Source of the DNA: Streptomyces hygroscopicus subsp. hygroscopicus
GTDB taxonomy: Bacteria > Actinomycetota > Actinomycetes > Streptomycetales > Streptomycetaceae
Assembly: GCF_030269125.1 (NCBI RefSeq)
Contig: NZ_BSSM01000004.1
Location: forward strand, 186,001-250,000
Reading direction: 5' to 3'
Length of the DNA: 64,000 bases
Below, one piece after another: positions 1 to 8,580 of this stretch. A model generated the notes under the pieces. It did no database searches. It worked only from the letters and a program-made list of their open reading frames with translations, and was not told the origin of the DNA. The stretch's first letter is position 1, and every line of letters starts with the position of its first letter. Both the position numbers and the translations under genes were made by a program.

Positions 1-1520
1 AGGCCGGTGCCGCGTTCGCCGAGGGGGGTGTCCAGTCCCCGCGGCAGCGAAGTCAGGAGGTCTCCGAAGCCGAGGGAGGCGACGGCGTCCAGCAGGTCGT
101 GGTCGCTTGCGGTGGGCCGGGCCAGGAGGAGGTTCTCGCGCAGGGTGCCGGGCAGCAGGTGGGCCGGCTGGCCCACCCAGGAGACTCGGCTGGGATCGGC
201 GGGGACGGCCCGTGCGTCCAGCAGGTGGAGCGCGCGCCCGTCGTCCGGGGCGGCCAGCCCCGCCGCGACGGCCAGCAGCGTGGACTTGCCCGCCCCGCTC
301 GGTCCGGTGACGGCCAGGCACCGGCCCGGTGCGACCCGCACGCTCACGCGGTCCAGGGAAGGTTCCTCCCGTCCCGCGTGACGGATCGTGACGGCCTTCA
401 GGAACACACCGGGCGGCGCCGGGGTCCGTCGTGCCGGCCGGACCGGGTGGGCGGGGGGCGGCGCGTACGCGTCGGCCGCGTCGGCCGCGTCCAGGATCGC
501 CGCCAGCAGTTCCACGGCGGCACTCGCACGGGCGCGGGCGTGATAGCCCGCGGCGAGGTCCCGGGCCGGAGCGAAGTAGGCGGGTACCAGGACGAGCACG
601 AACAACGCGGCGGACAGGCTCATGTGGTCCGGCACGACCGGCAGCCGCAGGTAGGCGAGCAGGACCAGGCCGCAGTAGGTGGCCACGACCGCGAGGGTGC
701 CGGTGATGAGCAGCTCGACCCACGCGGTCGACAGGAAGGCGATCCGGAGCACCTTCTCGGTACGACGGGCGACCTCGCGGTCGTCCTGGGCCACCGAGGC
801 GGCCGCCTCCTCGTGTGCGCCGAGTCCGACCAGGGTGGGCAGTCCCCGCAGGTGGTCCAGCAGCCGTGACTGGTGGGACCGGATCGCGGCCAGTTGGGCG
901 GCGACGGCGGTCCGCGTGCCCAGGCCGATGACCTTCAGGTTGGCCGGCAACAGCGGGGTGGCCGCCAGCACGAGCAGAGCGGTGAACCAGCTGCGGCACA
1001 CGATCGCCACCAGGATGATGCCGCTGCCGAGCAGCATGGTCGTCCGCGCGGGCACATAGCCGGTGAGCCAGCCGGTCAGCTCGTCCACCTCGCCGTCGAC
1101 GGCCTGGACGAGCTGTGCGTCGTCCAGGCCGGTGCGAGCCGGTCCGTGGCAGGGCAGCGCCGTCCCGACGAGCCGACGGCGCAGGGTCTCGCGCACGGTA
1201 CGGGCGCCACGTGCGGCCGCCGTGTCGCCCGCCGCCAGCAGTCCGGAGCGAAGGGCGACGCCGGCCGTCACGAGGAGGGCGGGAAGGAGGAGGACGGTCC
1301 ACGGCCGCGGGTTGTTATTCAGCGTGGACAGGCCGCGCTGGGCGCCCCAGGAGAGCCCGCCCGCCCACAGGACGGTGCCCAGCTGAGCCGCGCCGCGCAG
1401 GACCCCCGCGCGGCGCAGCTCGGGCCCGGCGACGGCCGCCCAGGACTTCAGCCTGGCGGGGACCGGGTCATCGGCCCGGTCCGCCGCCAGTTCGTCCAGG
1501 AGTACGGCGGTGGTCCTCAC
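1..1520 (-). CDS. cydD: CydD-type ABC transporter (cytochrome bd assembly), partial
   Basis: Start of an ABC exporter-type protein whose 3' end lies beyond the left edge of the window. Reading the minus strand from a GTG at 1520 gives about 506 residues: an N-terminal membrane domain with several hydrophobic segments, then a nucleotide-binding domain with Walker A GPSGAGKST (around 270-300). The GTG overlaps the cydB stop (GTGA, 1517-1520), so translation is probably coupled. In the family CydDC exports cysteine/glutathione and is needed to assemble cytochrome bd; in Streptomyces CydD and CydC are often fused, so the missing part may include CydC. The order cydA-cydB-cydD fixes the assignment; the C-terminus and any fusion cannot be seen. 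Confidence 0.88.
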   Translation of the reverse strand, partial: MRTTAVLLDELAADRADDPVPARLKSWAAVAGPELRRAGVLRGAAQLGTVLWAGGLSWGAQRGLSTLNNNPRPWTVLLLPALLVTAGVALRSGLLAAGDTAAARGARTVRETLRRRLVGTALPCHGPARTGLDDAQLVQAVDGEVDELTGWLTGYVPARTTMLLGSGIILVAIVCRSWFTALLVLAATPLLPANLKVIGLGTRTAVAAQLAAIRSHQSRLLDHLRGLPTLVGLGAHEEAAASVAQDDREVARRTEKVLRIAFLSTAWVELLITGTLAVVATYCGLVLLAYLRLPVVPDHMSLSAALFVLVLVPAYFAPARDLAAGYHARARASAAVELLAAILDAADAADAYAPPPAHPVRPARRTPAPPGVFLKAVTIRHAGREEPSLDRVSVRVAPGRCLAVTGPSGAGKSTLLAVAAGLAAPDDGRALHLLDARAVPADPSRVSWVGQPAHLLPGTLRENLLLARPTASDHDLLDAVASLGFGDLLTSLPRGLDTPLGERGTG

Positions 1521-2779
1521 GAGACGGTCTCCGCTTCGGTGTCCGCGTCGAAGTACCCGGCGCGGCGGTCGCGGCGGTCGCCGGTGATCCAGGCGGCCAG
1601 TGCCGCGCAGCCCAGCACCGTGACGCCGATCGGGCCGATCACCGGGGAGACGCCGCCGAACACGTCCTGGGAGAGGGCGGTGGCCACGATGCCGAGCATC
1701 ACCAGCAGGACGCGTCGCGCCACCGTCCGCAGAGGGCCGGTGGACGAGGGCGCGGCCATGGGGGACTGGGCCCGGGTGGGCAGCGGCGGCAGGGGGCTCT
1801 CCACCGGATCGGCGTACTTGCCCCGGAAACTCCGCCAGGCGTAGATGTTGTAGGCCAGCACGAACGGCATGCACAGGCCGACGCCGAGGACCAGGAAGAG
1901 CTGCGAGGAGTGCGGGGCGGCGGCCTGATGGACGCTCAGGCCGGGTGGCACCACGACCGGCAGGGTGAGGACCGCCAACCCGGCGAGCCCGCAGCCGGTC
2001 ATCGTGGCCACGGCGGCGAACGGGCGCCAGTCGGGACGGCGACCGAAACCGGACCAGGCGACGGCACCCGCGGCGACGGCGGCGGCGACGGCGAGCCAGA
2101 ACAGCACGGCCCGAACCGGCTGGCCGAGGTGCAGCTGCTGCGGGTCGGCGCTCGGCAGCCCCAGCCCCAGGACGACGGCCATGACCGCGGTGACCAGCAG
2201 CAGGGACCGTCCGGTGCGACGCACACCCGTCCGCGCCCGGCCTTCGGTCTTGTCCTGGAGCCAGGCGGCCCCGGCCAGCAGGTAGACGGCGACCAGACCG
2301 AGGGCGCACAGCACGCTGTAGGGGCTGAACCAGTCGAGGGCCGCACCGTGGAAGGTTCCGTTCCGCTGGTGCGGGCCGGTCAGTACGGCGCCGAGGACCA
2401 GTCCCTGGCACACGGTGGTGGCGAGGGACGCCCCGCCGAACAGCAGCGCCCAGCCGCGTCGGTAGCCGCCGGCCGCGCTCTGCATCTCAAGGCCCAGGCC
2501 GCGCAGGATGACGGAGAAGAGCATGACGATCAGCGGCAGATAGGCCCCGGGCACCACCACGGCGTAGACGCCGGGCAGACCGGCCCAGAGCACGACACCG
2601 ACCAGGATGATCCAGCTCTCGTTGGCGTCCCAGGCGGTGGCGACGATCTCGCCGTACTCCCTTCGGCGTTCCGGCCGGGCCGCCAGACTGAGCATGCCCA
2701 CCCCGAGGTCGTAACCGTCGAGGACGACGTACATACCGAGCGAGAAGAGAACCAGGGCATAGCCGGCGTACTCAAGCAA
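1517..2779 (-). CDS. cydB: Cytochrome bd ubiquinol/menaquinol oxidase subunit II
   Basis: Integral membrane subunit II of cytochrome bd oxidase, which passes electrons from quinol to oxygen with high affinity and helps growth at low oxygen. The 420-aa protein begins MLEYAGYALVLFSLGMYVV, keeps the conserved DGYDLGVGML segment near the N-terminus and the AWDANESWIILVG motif (about residues 49-61), and has roughly nine hydrophobic helices. It is longer than many CydB proteins (about 330-380 aa) because of a hydrophilic loop and polar tail after residue 320. The ATG overlaps the cydA stop by 8 bp and the stop overlaps the cydD GTG, giving a tight operon. Confidence 0.95.
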   Translation of the reverse strand: MLEYAGYALVLFSLGMYVVLDGYDLGVGMLSLAARPERRREYGEIVATAWDANESWIILVGVVLWAGLPGVYAVVVPGAYLPLIVMLFSVILRGLGLEMQSAAGGYRRGWALLFGGASLATTVCQGLVLGAVLTGPHQRNGTFHGAALDWFSPYSVLCALGLVAVYLLAGAAWLQDKTEGRARTGVRRTGRSLLLVTAVMAVVLGLGLPSADPQQLHLGQPVRAVLFWLAVAAAVAAGAVAWSGFGRRPDWRPFAAVATMTGCGLAGLAVLTLPVVVPPGLSVHQAAAPHSSQLFLVLGVGLCMPFVLAYNIYAWRSFRGKYADPVESPLPPLPTRAQSPMAAPSSTGPLRTVARRVLLVMLGIVATALSQDVFGGVSPVIGPIGVTVLGCAALAAWITGDRRDRRAGYFDADTEAETVS

Positions 2780-4139
2780 CGAGGGCCTCCGATGCGTCGG
2801 GCGAGGCGGGGCCGGTGGGCAGAGCCTCGGGTCCGGCCTTGACCGTACGGACGATGTAGCGGGCCCAGATGGCCAGCAGGGTGACGTAGAGCAGGACGAA
2901 ACCGGCCAGGCTCGCGGCGACTTCGGGGGCGGTCAGACCGGAGGCGGCGTCGGCGGTGCGCAGTTGGCCGTACACCACCCAGGGCTGGCGGCCGGTCTCG
3001 GCGACGATCCATCCGCCGGTGATGGCGATGATCCCGGCCGGGGTCATCCACACCATCCACTTCAGGAAGCGCGGGGAGTGGAACAGGCGCCGTCGGACCC
3101 GCAGGACCACGCCCGCGAAGGCCGTTCCGAACATGAGCAGTGCCGTGAAGTACATCGCGCGGAAGCCGTAGAAGGTGGTCCACATGTTGGGGCGTTCGGC
3201 GGGTGGGGTCTGCAGCAGTCCGGGTGTCGTCCTCGTGCCGCCGAGGTCCTGGGCGATGACCGAACCGAGACGGGGAATCTCGACGTGGAAGCGGTTCTCG
3301 CCCTTGCCCGTGTCGGGGATGACGAGCAGGTTGTAGCCGTTGTTGTCGCTCGTCCAGTTACCTTCGAACGCCTCGAGTTTGGGGAGCTGGTGCTCACCCA
3401 TGAAGCCCGCGGTGCCGTCGCCCACGTACAGCTGTACCGGCATCAGAACACCGAGGACCCCGAGGGCGAGGGACAGGCAGCGGCGGGCCATCGGCTGCGC
3501 CTGGACGCGGTTCTTGACGAGGTACCAGGCGGAGATGCCGCCGACGAACCAGGCGGCGCTGATCAGCACGGCCAGCAGCATGTGCGGGAAGCGGTGGGCG
3601 AAGGCGGGGTTGAGCAGGATGCGGGTCCAGTCCGCGGCGTGGAACTGACCGTCGACCTTCCGGTAGCCGACCGGGTCCTGCATCCAGCTGTTGGCGGACA
3701 GGATCCAGGTGGTGGACAGCAGGGTTCCGAAGGCGACCATCCAGCTGGCCAGGGCCATGGTGCGCGGACGGATCCGCCCGTCCCCGTAGAGCATCAGGCC
3801 GATGAAGCCCGCCTCCAGGAAGAAGGCGGTGATCACTTCCATGCCGATGGTGACCCCGATGACCGGCCCGACCGCGTGGGCGTACGTGCCCCAGTTGAGG
3901 CCGAACTCGAAGGTCATCACCGTGCCGGCGACCACGCCGAGCCCGAAGCCGACGGCGAAGATCTTCTTCCAGAAGCGGAAGATCTGCAGATACAGGGGAT
4001 CTCCCGTGCGTACGTGGACCGTGTACGCGACGGCCAGGAGCACGGAGAGCCCGACGGTGAGCGCGGGAAAGGTCATATGGAAGATCGCGGTGATCGCGAA
4101 CTGCCACCGGGACAGTTCGACGACGGTGGGCGAAGCCAT
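2772..4139 (-). CDS. cydA: Cytochrome bd oxidase subunit I
   Basis: Haem-carrying subunit I of cytochrome bd oxidase. The ATG at 4139 (MASPTVVELSRWQFA) is chosen because it puts His21 at the position of the conserved N-terminal haem ligand (WQFAITAIFHMTFP) and has a GGGAG ribosome site about 8 nt upstream; the open frame continues upstream without homology. The 455-aa protein contains the second conserved His in RFPHMLLAVL and the quinol-site GRQPWVVYGQLR motif near the C-terminus, and its Q-loop is of the short type. First gene of cydABD; no clear Rex operator was recognised upstream. Confidence 0.95.
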   Translation of the reverse strand: MASPTVVELSRWQFAITAIFHMTFPALTVGLSVLLAVAYTVHVRTGDPLYLQIFRFWKKIFAVGFGLGVVAGTVMTFEFGLNWGTYAHAVGPVIGVTIGMEVITAFFLEAGFIGLMLYGDGRIRPRTMALASWMVAFGTLLSTTWILSANSWMQDPVGYRKVDGQFHAADWTRILLNPAFAHRFPHMLLAVLISAAWFVGGISAWYLVKNRVQAQPMARRCLSLALGVLGVLMPVQLYVGDGTAGFMGEHQLPKLEAFEGNWTSDNNGYNLLVIPDTGKGENRFHVEIPRLGSVIAQDLGGTRTTPGLLQTPPAERPNMWTTFYGFRAMYFTALLMFGTAFAGVVLRVRRRLFHSPRFLKWMVWMTPAGIIAITGGWIVAETGRQPWVVYGQLRTADAASGLTAPEVAASLAGFVLLYVTLLAIWARYIVRTVKAGPEALPTGPASPDASEALVA

Positions 4140-4275
4140 GGGTACTCCCGGGGAGCGGCGGTTGACGGGGCGTGCCGGGCCCCTGGGGCCTCGCCGGAGG
4201 CGGGGGCCTACCGCGTGAGCGGACAGGGCGCGGCAGCCGAGCCGGCCGGACGCGGTCGGCGCACGGCGCACCGAC

Positions 4276-4303
4276 ACGCTAGACGGCCACCGGCAGGCGG
4301 GAA
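4276..4303 (-). promoter_or_regulatory. Possible cydABD promoter
   Basis: On the minus strand a TAGCGT hexamer (4276-4281) lies 16 bp from a TTCCCG hexamer (4298-4303), about 140 nt upstream of the cydA start. The -10 resembles the usual Streptomyces housekeeping TAGNNT; the -35 is weak. The rest of the 4140-4441 gap shows no gene or obvious operator. Confidence 0.25.
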
Positions 4304-4441
4304 TTGTCTGCGAGCGCCCGTGTACTTGCCCGCCGCTGCACACCTTCGGCCCGTCCTGGTGCGGGGCGCGTCAGCCGGGCGGCCACCCCGGCGCCCGGAC
4401 GGCGATCCGCCGCACCACGGCGTCGGCCGTGCCCGGTGGGC

Positions 4442-5311
4442 TCAGCCGATGTGCCGCAGGAGCGCCGCGACCGCTGCCGGCGGCCTGCCGGGAGGGTGTA
4501 CCACCATGACCTTCCACGTCGGTGCGTGCCGGGCGAACCGGTACGTCGTCAGATCGGGGAAGCGGTCGGCGATGGAGAGGGGCATGACGCAGACGCCCAG
4601 GTCGTTGCGGACCAGTTCGGAGGCGGCCACGATGTCGTTGACCTCGAAGGTCGTGGTGCGGTCGACGCCGGCGGCGCGAAAGGCCCGGTCGACCGCGTCG
4701 CGGATCGCCCAGCCGGGGGTGAAGTCGACCAGAGGCAGCCGGGCGATCTCTTCGGGGTCGATGGTGCCCTCGGGGGAGCGCGCGCCGAGGTCCCGCTCGG
4801 GTGAGGCCACCAGGACCATCTCCTCGCGGGACAGCAGCCGGGTCGTCAGCCCGCGCTGCTGTTGGCGGTCGAGCGCCACCACGGCCAGGTCCACCGTTCC
4901 CTCGCGCAGGGCCTGCCGGATGTCGGCGACCGCCGCCTGGCGCAGGTGGACCACCACGTTCGGGTGCTGCGCCCGCAGCGCCGCCAGCGCGTGGTGCAGC
5001 CCCGCCCAGACACCCTGCATCGTGCCGACCGTCACCCTGCCGCGCAGTTCCCCGCGGGCGGCGTCGACCGCCTCGCGGGCCAGTTCGGCGGCGCGCAGTG
5101 CGGCTCGTGCGGCGGGTACGAACGCCTCCCCGGCGGGAGTGAGCGCCACGCGGTGCGTCGTCCGGACGAACAGGGGGGTGCCCAACTCGCGCTCCAGGGA
5201 GCGGACCGTCCCGGAGACGGCGGACTGGACCACGTGCAGACGTCTCGCCGCCGCCGTGAACCCGCCCGCGTCCGCCACCGCGAGGACGACTTCCATCTGC
5301 CGGAGATCCAT
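4442..5311 (-). CDS. LysR-family transcriptional regulator
   Basis: DNA-binding regulator of 289 aa. The first 60 residues form a typical LysR winged helix (GGFTAAARRLHVVQSAVSG, then the TPLFVRTTHRVALTPAG turn); the rest is a LysR substrate-binding domain. The start is set at MDLRQMEVV because LysR proteins normally begin just before this helix and a GGGAG site lies 7 nt upstream; an adjacent ATG at 5314 or a longer start at 5401 is possible. It precedes the cyd operon in the same direction with a 300-bp gap, so control of cyd is possible but unproven. The effector is not predictable. Confidence 0.9.
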   Translation of the reverse strand: MDLRQMEVVLAVADAGGFTAAARRLHVVQSAVSGTVRSLERELGTPLFVRTTHRVALTPAGEAFVPAARAALRAAELAREAVDAARGELRGRVTVGTMQGVWAGLHHALAALRAQHPNVVVHLRQAAVADIRQALREGTVDLAVVALDRQQQRGLTTRLLSREEMVLVASPERDLGARSPEGTIDPEEIARLPLVDFTPGWAIRDAVDRAFRAAGVDRTTTFEVNDIVAASELVRNDLGVCVMPLSIADRFPDLTTYRFARHAPTWKVMVVHPPGRPPAAVAALLRHIG

Positions 5312-5479
5312 CATCCGCTCCCGGTGACGCGGCGCCCCTCCGATCAGGGCGGCGATCTTCGCCGCATGATATGCGGACGGGCGCGGGCCGACGCCGGCCA
5401 TCGGTGAGGACGGGCCGGCGGCGCGACCGGCTGCGCCGCGTCGGCCCCTCCCGTTCCGGCGTCGGCGGCCCTCGCCGTG

Positions 5480-6055
5480 CTAGGCGCGGACCAGCGGTGT
5501 GTCGACCAGGTGCTCGGCCAGGAACCAGGACTGCAGTTCGCCGGTGCGGACGACCTGTGAGACCAGCAGGTCGTTGGTGCCGTCGTCACCGAGCTCGGCG
5601 GTTCGGGCGGCTGCGTCATGGGCGTCGGTGAGGATCGTCTCGTGGGCCTCCAGCAGCCGCGAGAGCATGGCCGGGACCTCCTCCACACCGTCCGGCGGGC
5701 GCGGAACCGACGTGATCTCGGCTGCGTGCCGGGGATCGCCCACGGCGACGCCGCCCAGCGTCTGCACGCGTTCGGCGAGGGTGTCGACGAGTTCCAGTTG
5801 TTCTCCCGCGTGCTTGTCCAGAAGCAGGTGGAGCTGGTAGAAGGTCGCGCCACGCATGATCCAGTGGTGCTTCTTGTAGAGGCCGTAGAGCATCTGGGTG
5901 TCCGCCAGGACCTTGTTCAGACGCTGGCAGGAGTACATGCGCGCCTCGTAGGACAACGCGATGGGGAACTGCTTGACGGTTCCGAACTCCTGGATGACCG
6001 CGCCCTTCTGATGCAGCCATGGCTGGCTGCTCGTGGGCGTGGAACTGGTGGTCAT
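5480..6055 (-). CDS. dps: Dps-family ferritin-like DNA-protection protein
   Basis: 191-aa dodecameric mini-ferritin that oxidises iron with peroxide and protects DNA. The intersubunit ferroxidase ligands are all present with the family spacing: His64, His76, Asp80, Asp91 and Glu95 (motifs HHWIMRGATFYQLH, then D, then DTLAE). The ATG at 6055 is supported by AGGAGG six nucleotides upstream; the frame stays open upstream but without homology. The N-terminal tail of about 30 residues is Ser/Thr rich rather than Lys rich. A TAGCGT hexamer at 6096-6101 (minus) could be its -10 box. Streptomyces usually have more than one Dps paralogue. Confidence 0.94.
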   Translation of the reverse strand: MTTSSTPTSSQPWLHQKGAVIQEFGTVKQFPIALSYEARMYSCQRLNKVLADTQMLYGLYKKHHWIMRGATFYQLHLLLDKHAGEQLELVDTLAERVQTLGGVAVGDPRHAAEITSVPRPPDGVEEVPAMLSRLLEAHETILTDAHDAAARTAELGDDGTNDLLVSQVVRTGELQSWFLAEHLVDTPLVRA

Positions 6056-6537
6056 GGCGCGCCTCCTGCGATGCCGTGCTGTGTGTACGCGATCGACGCT
6101 AGGGGCTGGGCAGGGGACGAGTTGCCCGGGAGCGCACGCGCAGGCGCCCGTCAGCGCACCGTGCGTCCTGCCGGTCGACCGGCGTGCGCTCTGGGGACGG
6201 CCCCCGTGCACGCACAGGCAGACGGTGCCGTGTCACTGCCCTAGCCTCGCTGCCCGGCGGTCGGTCGGAAGGCCGTGGCAGGGGTGCGCCGCAAGACGGT
6301 GACGAGAAGAGGGACACGAGCATGCGCGAGCGGACGGATGCCGCCCTCGTCGGCCGGGTCACCGACGGCCCGGCGCACCCTGGCCGACCGCCGCGGTGTG
6401 GTACCGGCCACCGGCGGCGGGCCGGGGCCCTCGTGGCCGGTCTCGCCACGACGCCGCCACCGCACCGACCGGGTCGCCACGGCGGCCGCCTCGCGCACGC
6501 CTCGCGGGCGGAGGGGCGGCGGCGCGGGGGCGGCGTG
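6056..6537. other. Gene-free stretch upstream of dps
   Basis: About 480 bp with no reading frame showing recognisable protein sequence on either strand. It contains the probable dps promoter near its left end. I see no strong terminator for the SsgA-like gene that is transcribed into it from the right. Confidence 0.4.
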
Positions 6538-6981
6538 TCATTCGCGACCGGCCGTGAGCTGTTCGGCGACGCGGTCGAGATCGATGTGGTGGTTCTCGGT
6601 GCCCGGCGGCACCAGCGCGTCCGCCCGGCGCAGAAAGTCCGTGACGGCGGCGGTCGCGACATCGAGGACCGCCGTGCCCTTCCGGGGCATGAGGAGGACG
6701 CGGACCGTGGCCGGACGGCACCGGCGCCGCGGGAACACGACCACGTCCCCGGCCCCCGCGAGCCCGCGCAGTCCGTCCGCGAGGAGCGACCGAGCGAAGA
6801 CCCAGTCGACGGAGGGGGCCGAGGGGGCACCCAGCGACAGGCATACGGCGTAAGGATCCGTCACGGTGTACCGGAGTTCGGCAGGGAGCGGCACCGGCCG
6901 TTCGGCGGCCACGGTGACCAGGATCGTCGTCCTGACGACGATCGAACTCTTGTCCGCGGCACCGGAAGAAGGGTGTCTCAT
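6538..6981 (-). CDS. SsgA-like sporulation/cell-division protein (SALP)
   Basis: 147-aa protein of the SsgA-like family, small actinomycete proteins controlling septum placement and spore-wall synthesis. The core is clear: LPAELRYTVTDPYAVCLSL, then WVFARSLLADGL, GAGDVVVFP, the basic strand CRPATVRVLLM, and a C-terminal ADFLRRADALVPPGTE-like helix (here TDFLRRADALVPPGTE) followed by HHIDLDRV. The ATG at 6981 (MRHPSSGAADK) has a G-rich ribosome site and gives the usual family length. Transcribed alone; which SALP subclass it belongs to cannot be settled by eye. The match to this family supports assignment of the window to a sporulating actinomycete. Confidence 0.88.
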   Translation of the reverse strand: MRHPSSGAADKSSIVVRTTILVTVAAERPVPLPAELRYTVTDPYAVCLSLGAPSAPSVDWVFARSLLADGLRGLAGAGDVVVFPRRRCRPATVRVLLMPRKGTAVLDVATAAVTDFLRRADALVPPGTENHHIDLDRVAEQLTAGRE

Positions 6982-7171
6982 GCCGCCCCCTGTCTGCGAT
7001 GGTCTCGTACGGCTGTGTTCGCCGGCCCGGACGCCGACGGTCCGGGGCGCTGACGACCGTACGGTGGGCCCGGGGGCGCGGATTGCCGAGGAGCGCACGA
7101 GGCATTGTCCGGAGAAGAACTGCGCGGCCGCCCGACGCGCCGTGTCCCGCGACAGCCGTCGGCGTGCCCTG

Positions 7172-8416
7172 TCATGCGGCGTCGAGGGCGGGGGCCCGGT
7201 CCGCCTTGCGGCGTTCGGTGAGCCAGTACAGGAGCGCCACGACCGGCAGGGCCGCGCCGAGGACCGTCAGCGCCGGCCAGCCGCCCGCGTGGTAGGTGAG
7301 CGAGCCGAGCTGGGAGCCGAGAGCGCCACCGAGGAAGAAGGTCGCGATGAAGGCGCTGTTGAGGCGGGCACGGGCATGGGGATCGAGCTGGTAGATGGTG
7401 TGCTGGCCGAGGATCAGGGTGGTCTGGACGGCCATGTCGATCAGGACGGCGGCGAGCGCGATCAGGACGATGTGGTGCCGGCCGGCTCCGGCGAGCGCGA
7501 AGGCCAGCGCGGCGAGGACGAACGCGGCGCCGGTCATGGGCCGGGTCAGCCCGCGGTCCGCCCAGTGTCCGGCCAGCGGGGCCACGGCCGCGCCGGCCGC
7601 TCCCACCAGGGCGAACACGCCGACCCCGACGGGGGAGTAGCGGAAGCCCGGACCGGTGAGGACGTACGAGACGGTGGTCCAGAAGGCGCTGAACGCGCCG
7701 AACATCGCCGCCTGGTAGAGGCCGCGACGCAGGAGCGCGGGATGGGTGCGGACCAGCTGGACGGTGGAGCGCAGCACGTGGACGTAGGGGACGGTCGTGG
7801 TGGGCGCGTGCTGGGGCAGGGCCGCGCGCAGGGCCAGAGCGAGTACGGCCATCAGCACCGCCGAACCGAGGTAGACCACGCGCCAGCCGGCGACGTCGGA
7901 GACCAGGCTGCTGAGGGTGCGGGAGAGCAGGATGCCGGTGAGCAGACCGCTCATCACCCGGCCGACGGTCCGGCCGCGGGCATGGTCGGGGGCGAGGCTC
8001 GCCGCGAAGGGCACCAGGATCTGGGCGACGACCGACGTGGCGCCGCTGACCAGGGAGGCGATCAGCAGCACGGGGAAGTTCGGGGCGAGGCCGGCCGTCA
8101 CCAGGGCGACCGCGGTGACCGCGAGCAGTGCGCCGACCAGGCCGCGCTTCTCCAGTCGGTCGCCGAGCGGGACCAGGAAGAGCATGCCGATCACATACCC
8201 GACCTGGGTGAGGGTGATCAGCCAGCCGGCCGCCGCCGTACTCGTGTGGAAGACCTCGCGCAGCGAGGAGAGCAGCGGCTGGGCGTAGTAGAGGTTGGCG
8301 ACCGTCATACCGGAGGCCACGGCCAGCAGCGCGATCAGCCGGCCCGGCACACCCGGCTCGGTTTCGGCGCGGAGCGCGCCCTGGGTCGAGGGCCGCAGGT
8401 CGGATGACTGGGACAC
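7172..8416 (-). CDS. MFS transporter (drug/metabolite efflux type)
   Basis: 414-aa membrane transporter with about 12 helices. The N-half carries the MFS signature GYVIGMLFLVPLGDRLEKRG between helices 2 and 3, and the first helix contains ANLYYAQPLL, typical of the YgaY-like exporter group. The GTG at 8416 is preferred because GAAGAAGG lies about 6 nt upstream; the frame continues to 8515 without homology. It is divergent from the pirin gene with 164 bp between starts, including a perfect 10-bp palindrome, so both may share one regulator. Substrate unknown. Confidence 0.9.
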   Translation of the reverse strand: MSQSSDLRPSTQGALRAETEPGVPGRLIALLAVASGMTVANLYYAQPLLSSLREVFHTSTAAAGWLITLTQVGYVIGMLFLVPLGDRLEKRGLVGALLAVTAVALVTAGLAPNFPVLLIASLVSGATSVVAQILVPFAASLAPDHARGRTVGRVMSGLLTGILLSRTLSSLVSDVAGWRVVYLGSAVLMAVLALALRAALPQHAPTTTVPYVHVLRSTVQLVRTHPALLRRGLYQAAMFGAFSAFWTTVSYVLTGPGFRYSPVGVGVFALVGAAGAAVAPLAGHWADRGLTRPMTGAAFVLAALAFALAGAGRHHIVLIALAAVLIDMAVQTTLILGQHTIYQLDPHARARLNSAFIATFFLGGALGSQLGSLTYHAGGWPALTVLGAALPVVALLYWLTERRKADRAPALDAA

Positions 8417-8530
8417 GAGGAACCTTCTTCGGGACGGGGAGCCGGTCGGTCCGGCTCGGGAGGATGCCTGATGGGACAAGCGCTGGAACGCCCCCGTCGC
8501 TTCCCCTCCCGTCACGATCGTTCGGGATAT

Positions 8531-8555
8531 CGGTCATCTCTGTCGGAGATGACCG
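8531..8555. promoter_or_regulatory. Palindromic operator candidate, MFS/pirin divergent promoter
   Basis: Perfect inverted repeat CGGTCATCTC / GAGATGACCG with a 5-nt spacer, lying 26 bp upstream of the pirin start and about 115 bp upstream of the MFS start. The length and symmetry fit a dimeric TetR/MarR-type repressor site; no regulator gene is adjacent. Confidence 0.5.
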
Positions 8556-8580
8556 GCATACAGGTGATGGAGAGGAAGCG

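Noticed and set aside
4140..4441. Rex-type redox operator upstream of cydA
   Set aside because: Expected from other Streptomyces, but no sequence close to TGTGAACGCGTTCACA was found in the gap.
873..5327. Very long plus-strand open frames opposite cydD, cydB, cydA and the LysR gene
   Set aside because: Composition is the Gly/Arg/Gln/Asp-rich type of antisense frames in GC-rich DNA, with no family motif; the minus-strand genes explain the region.
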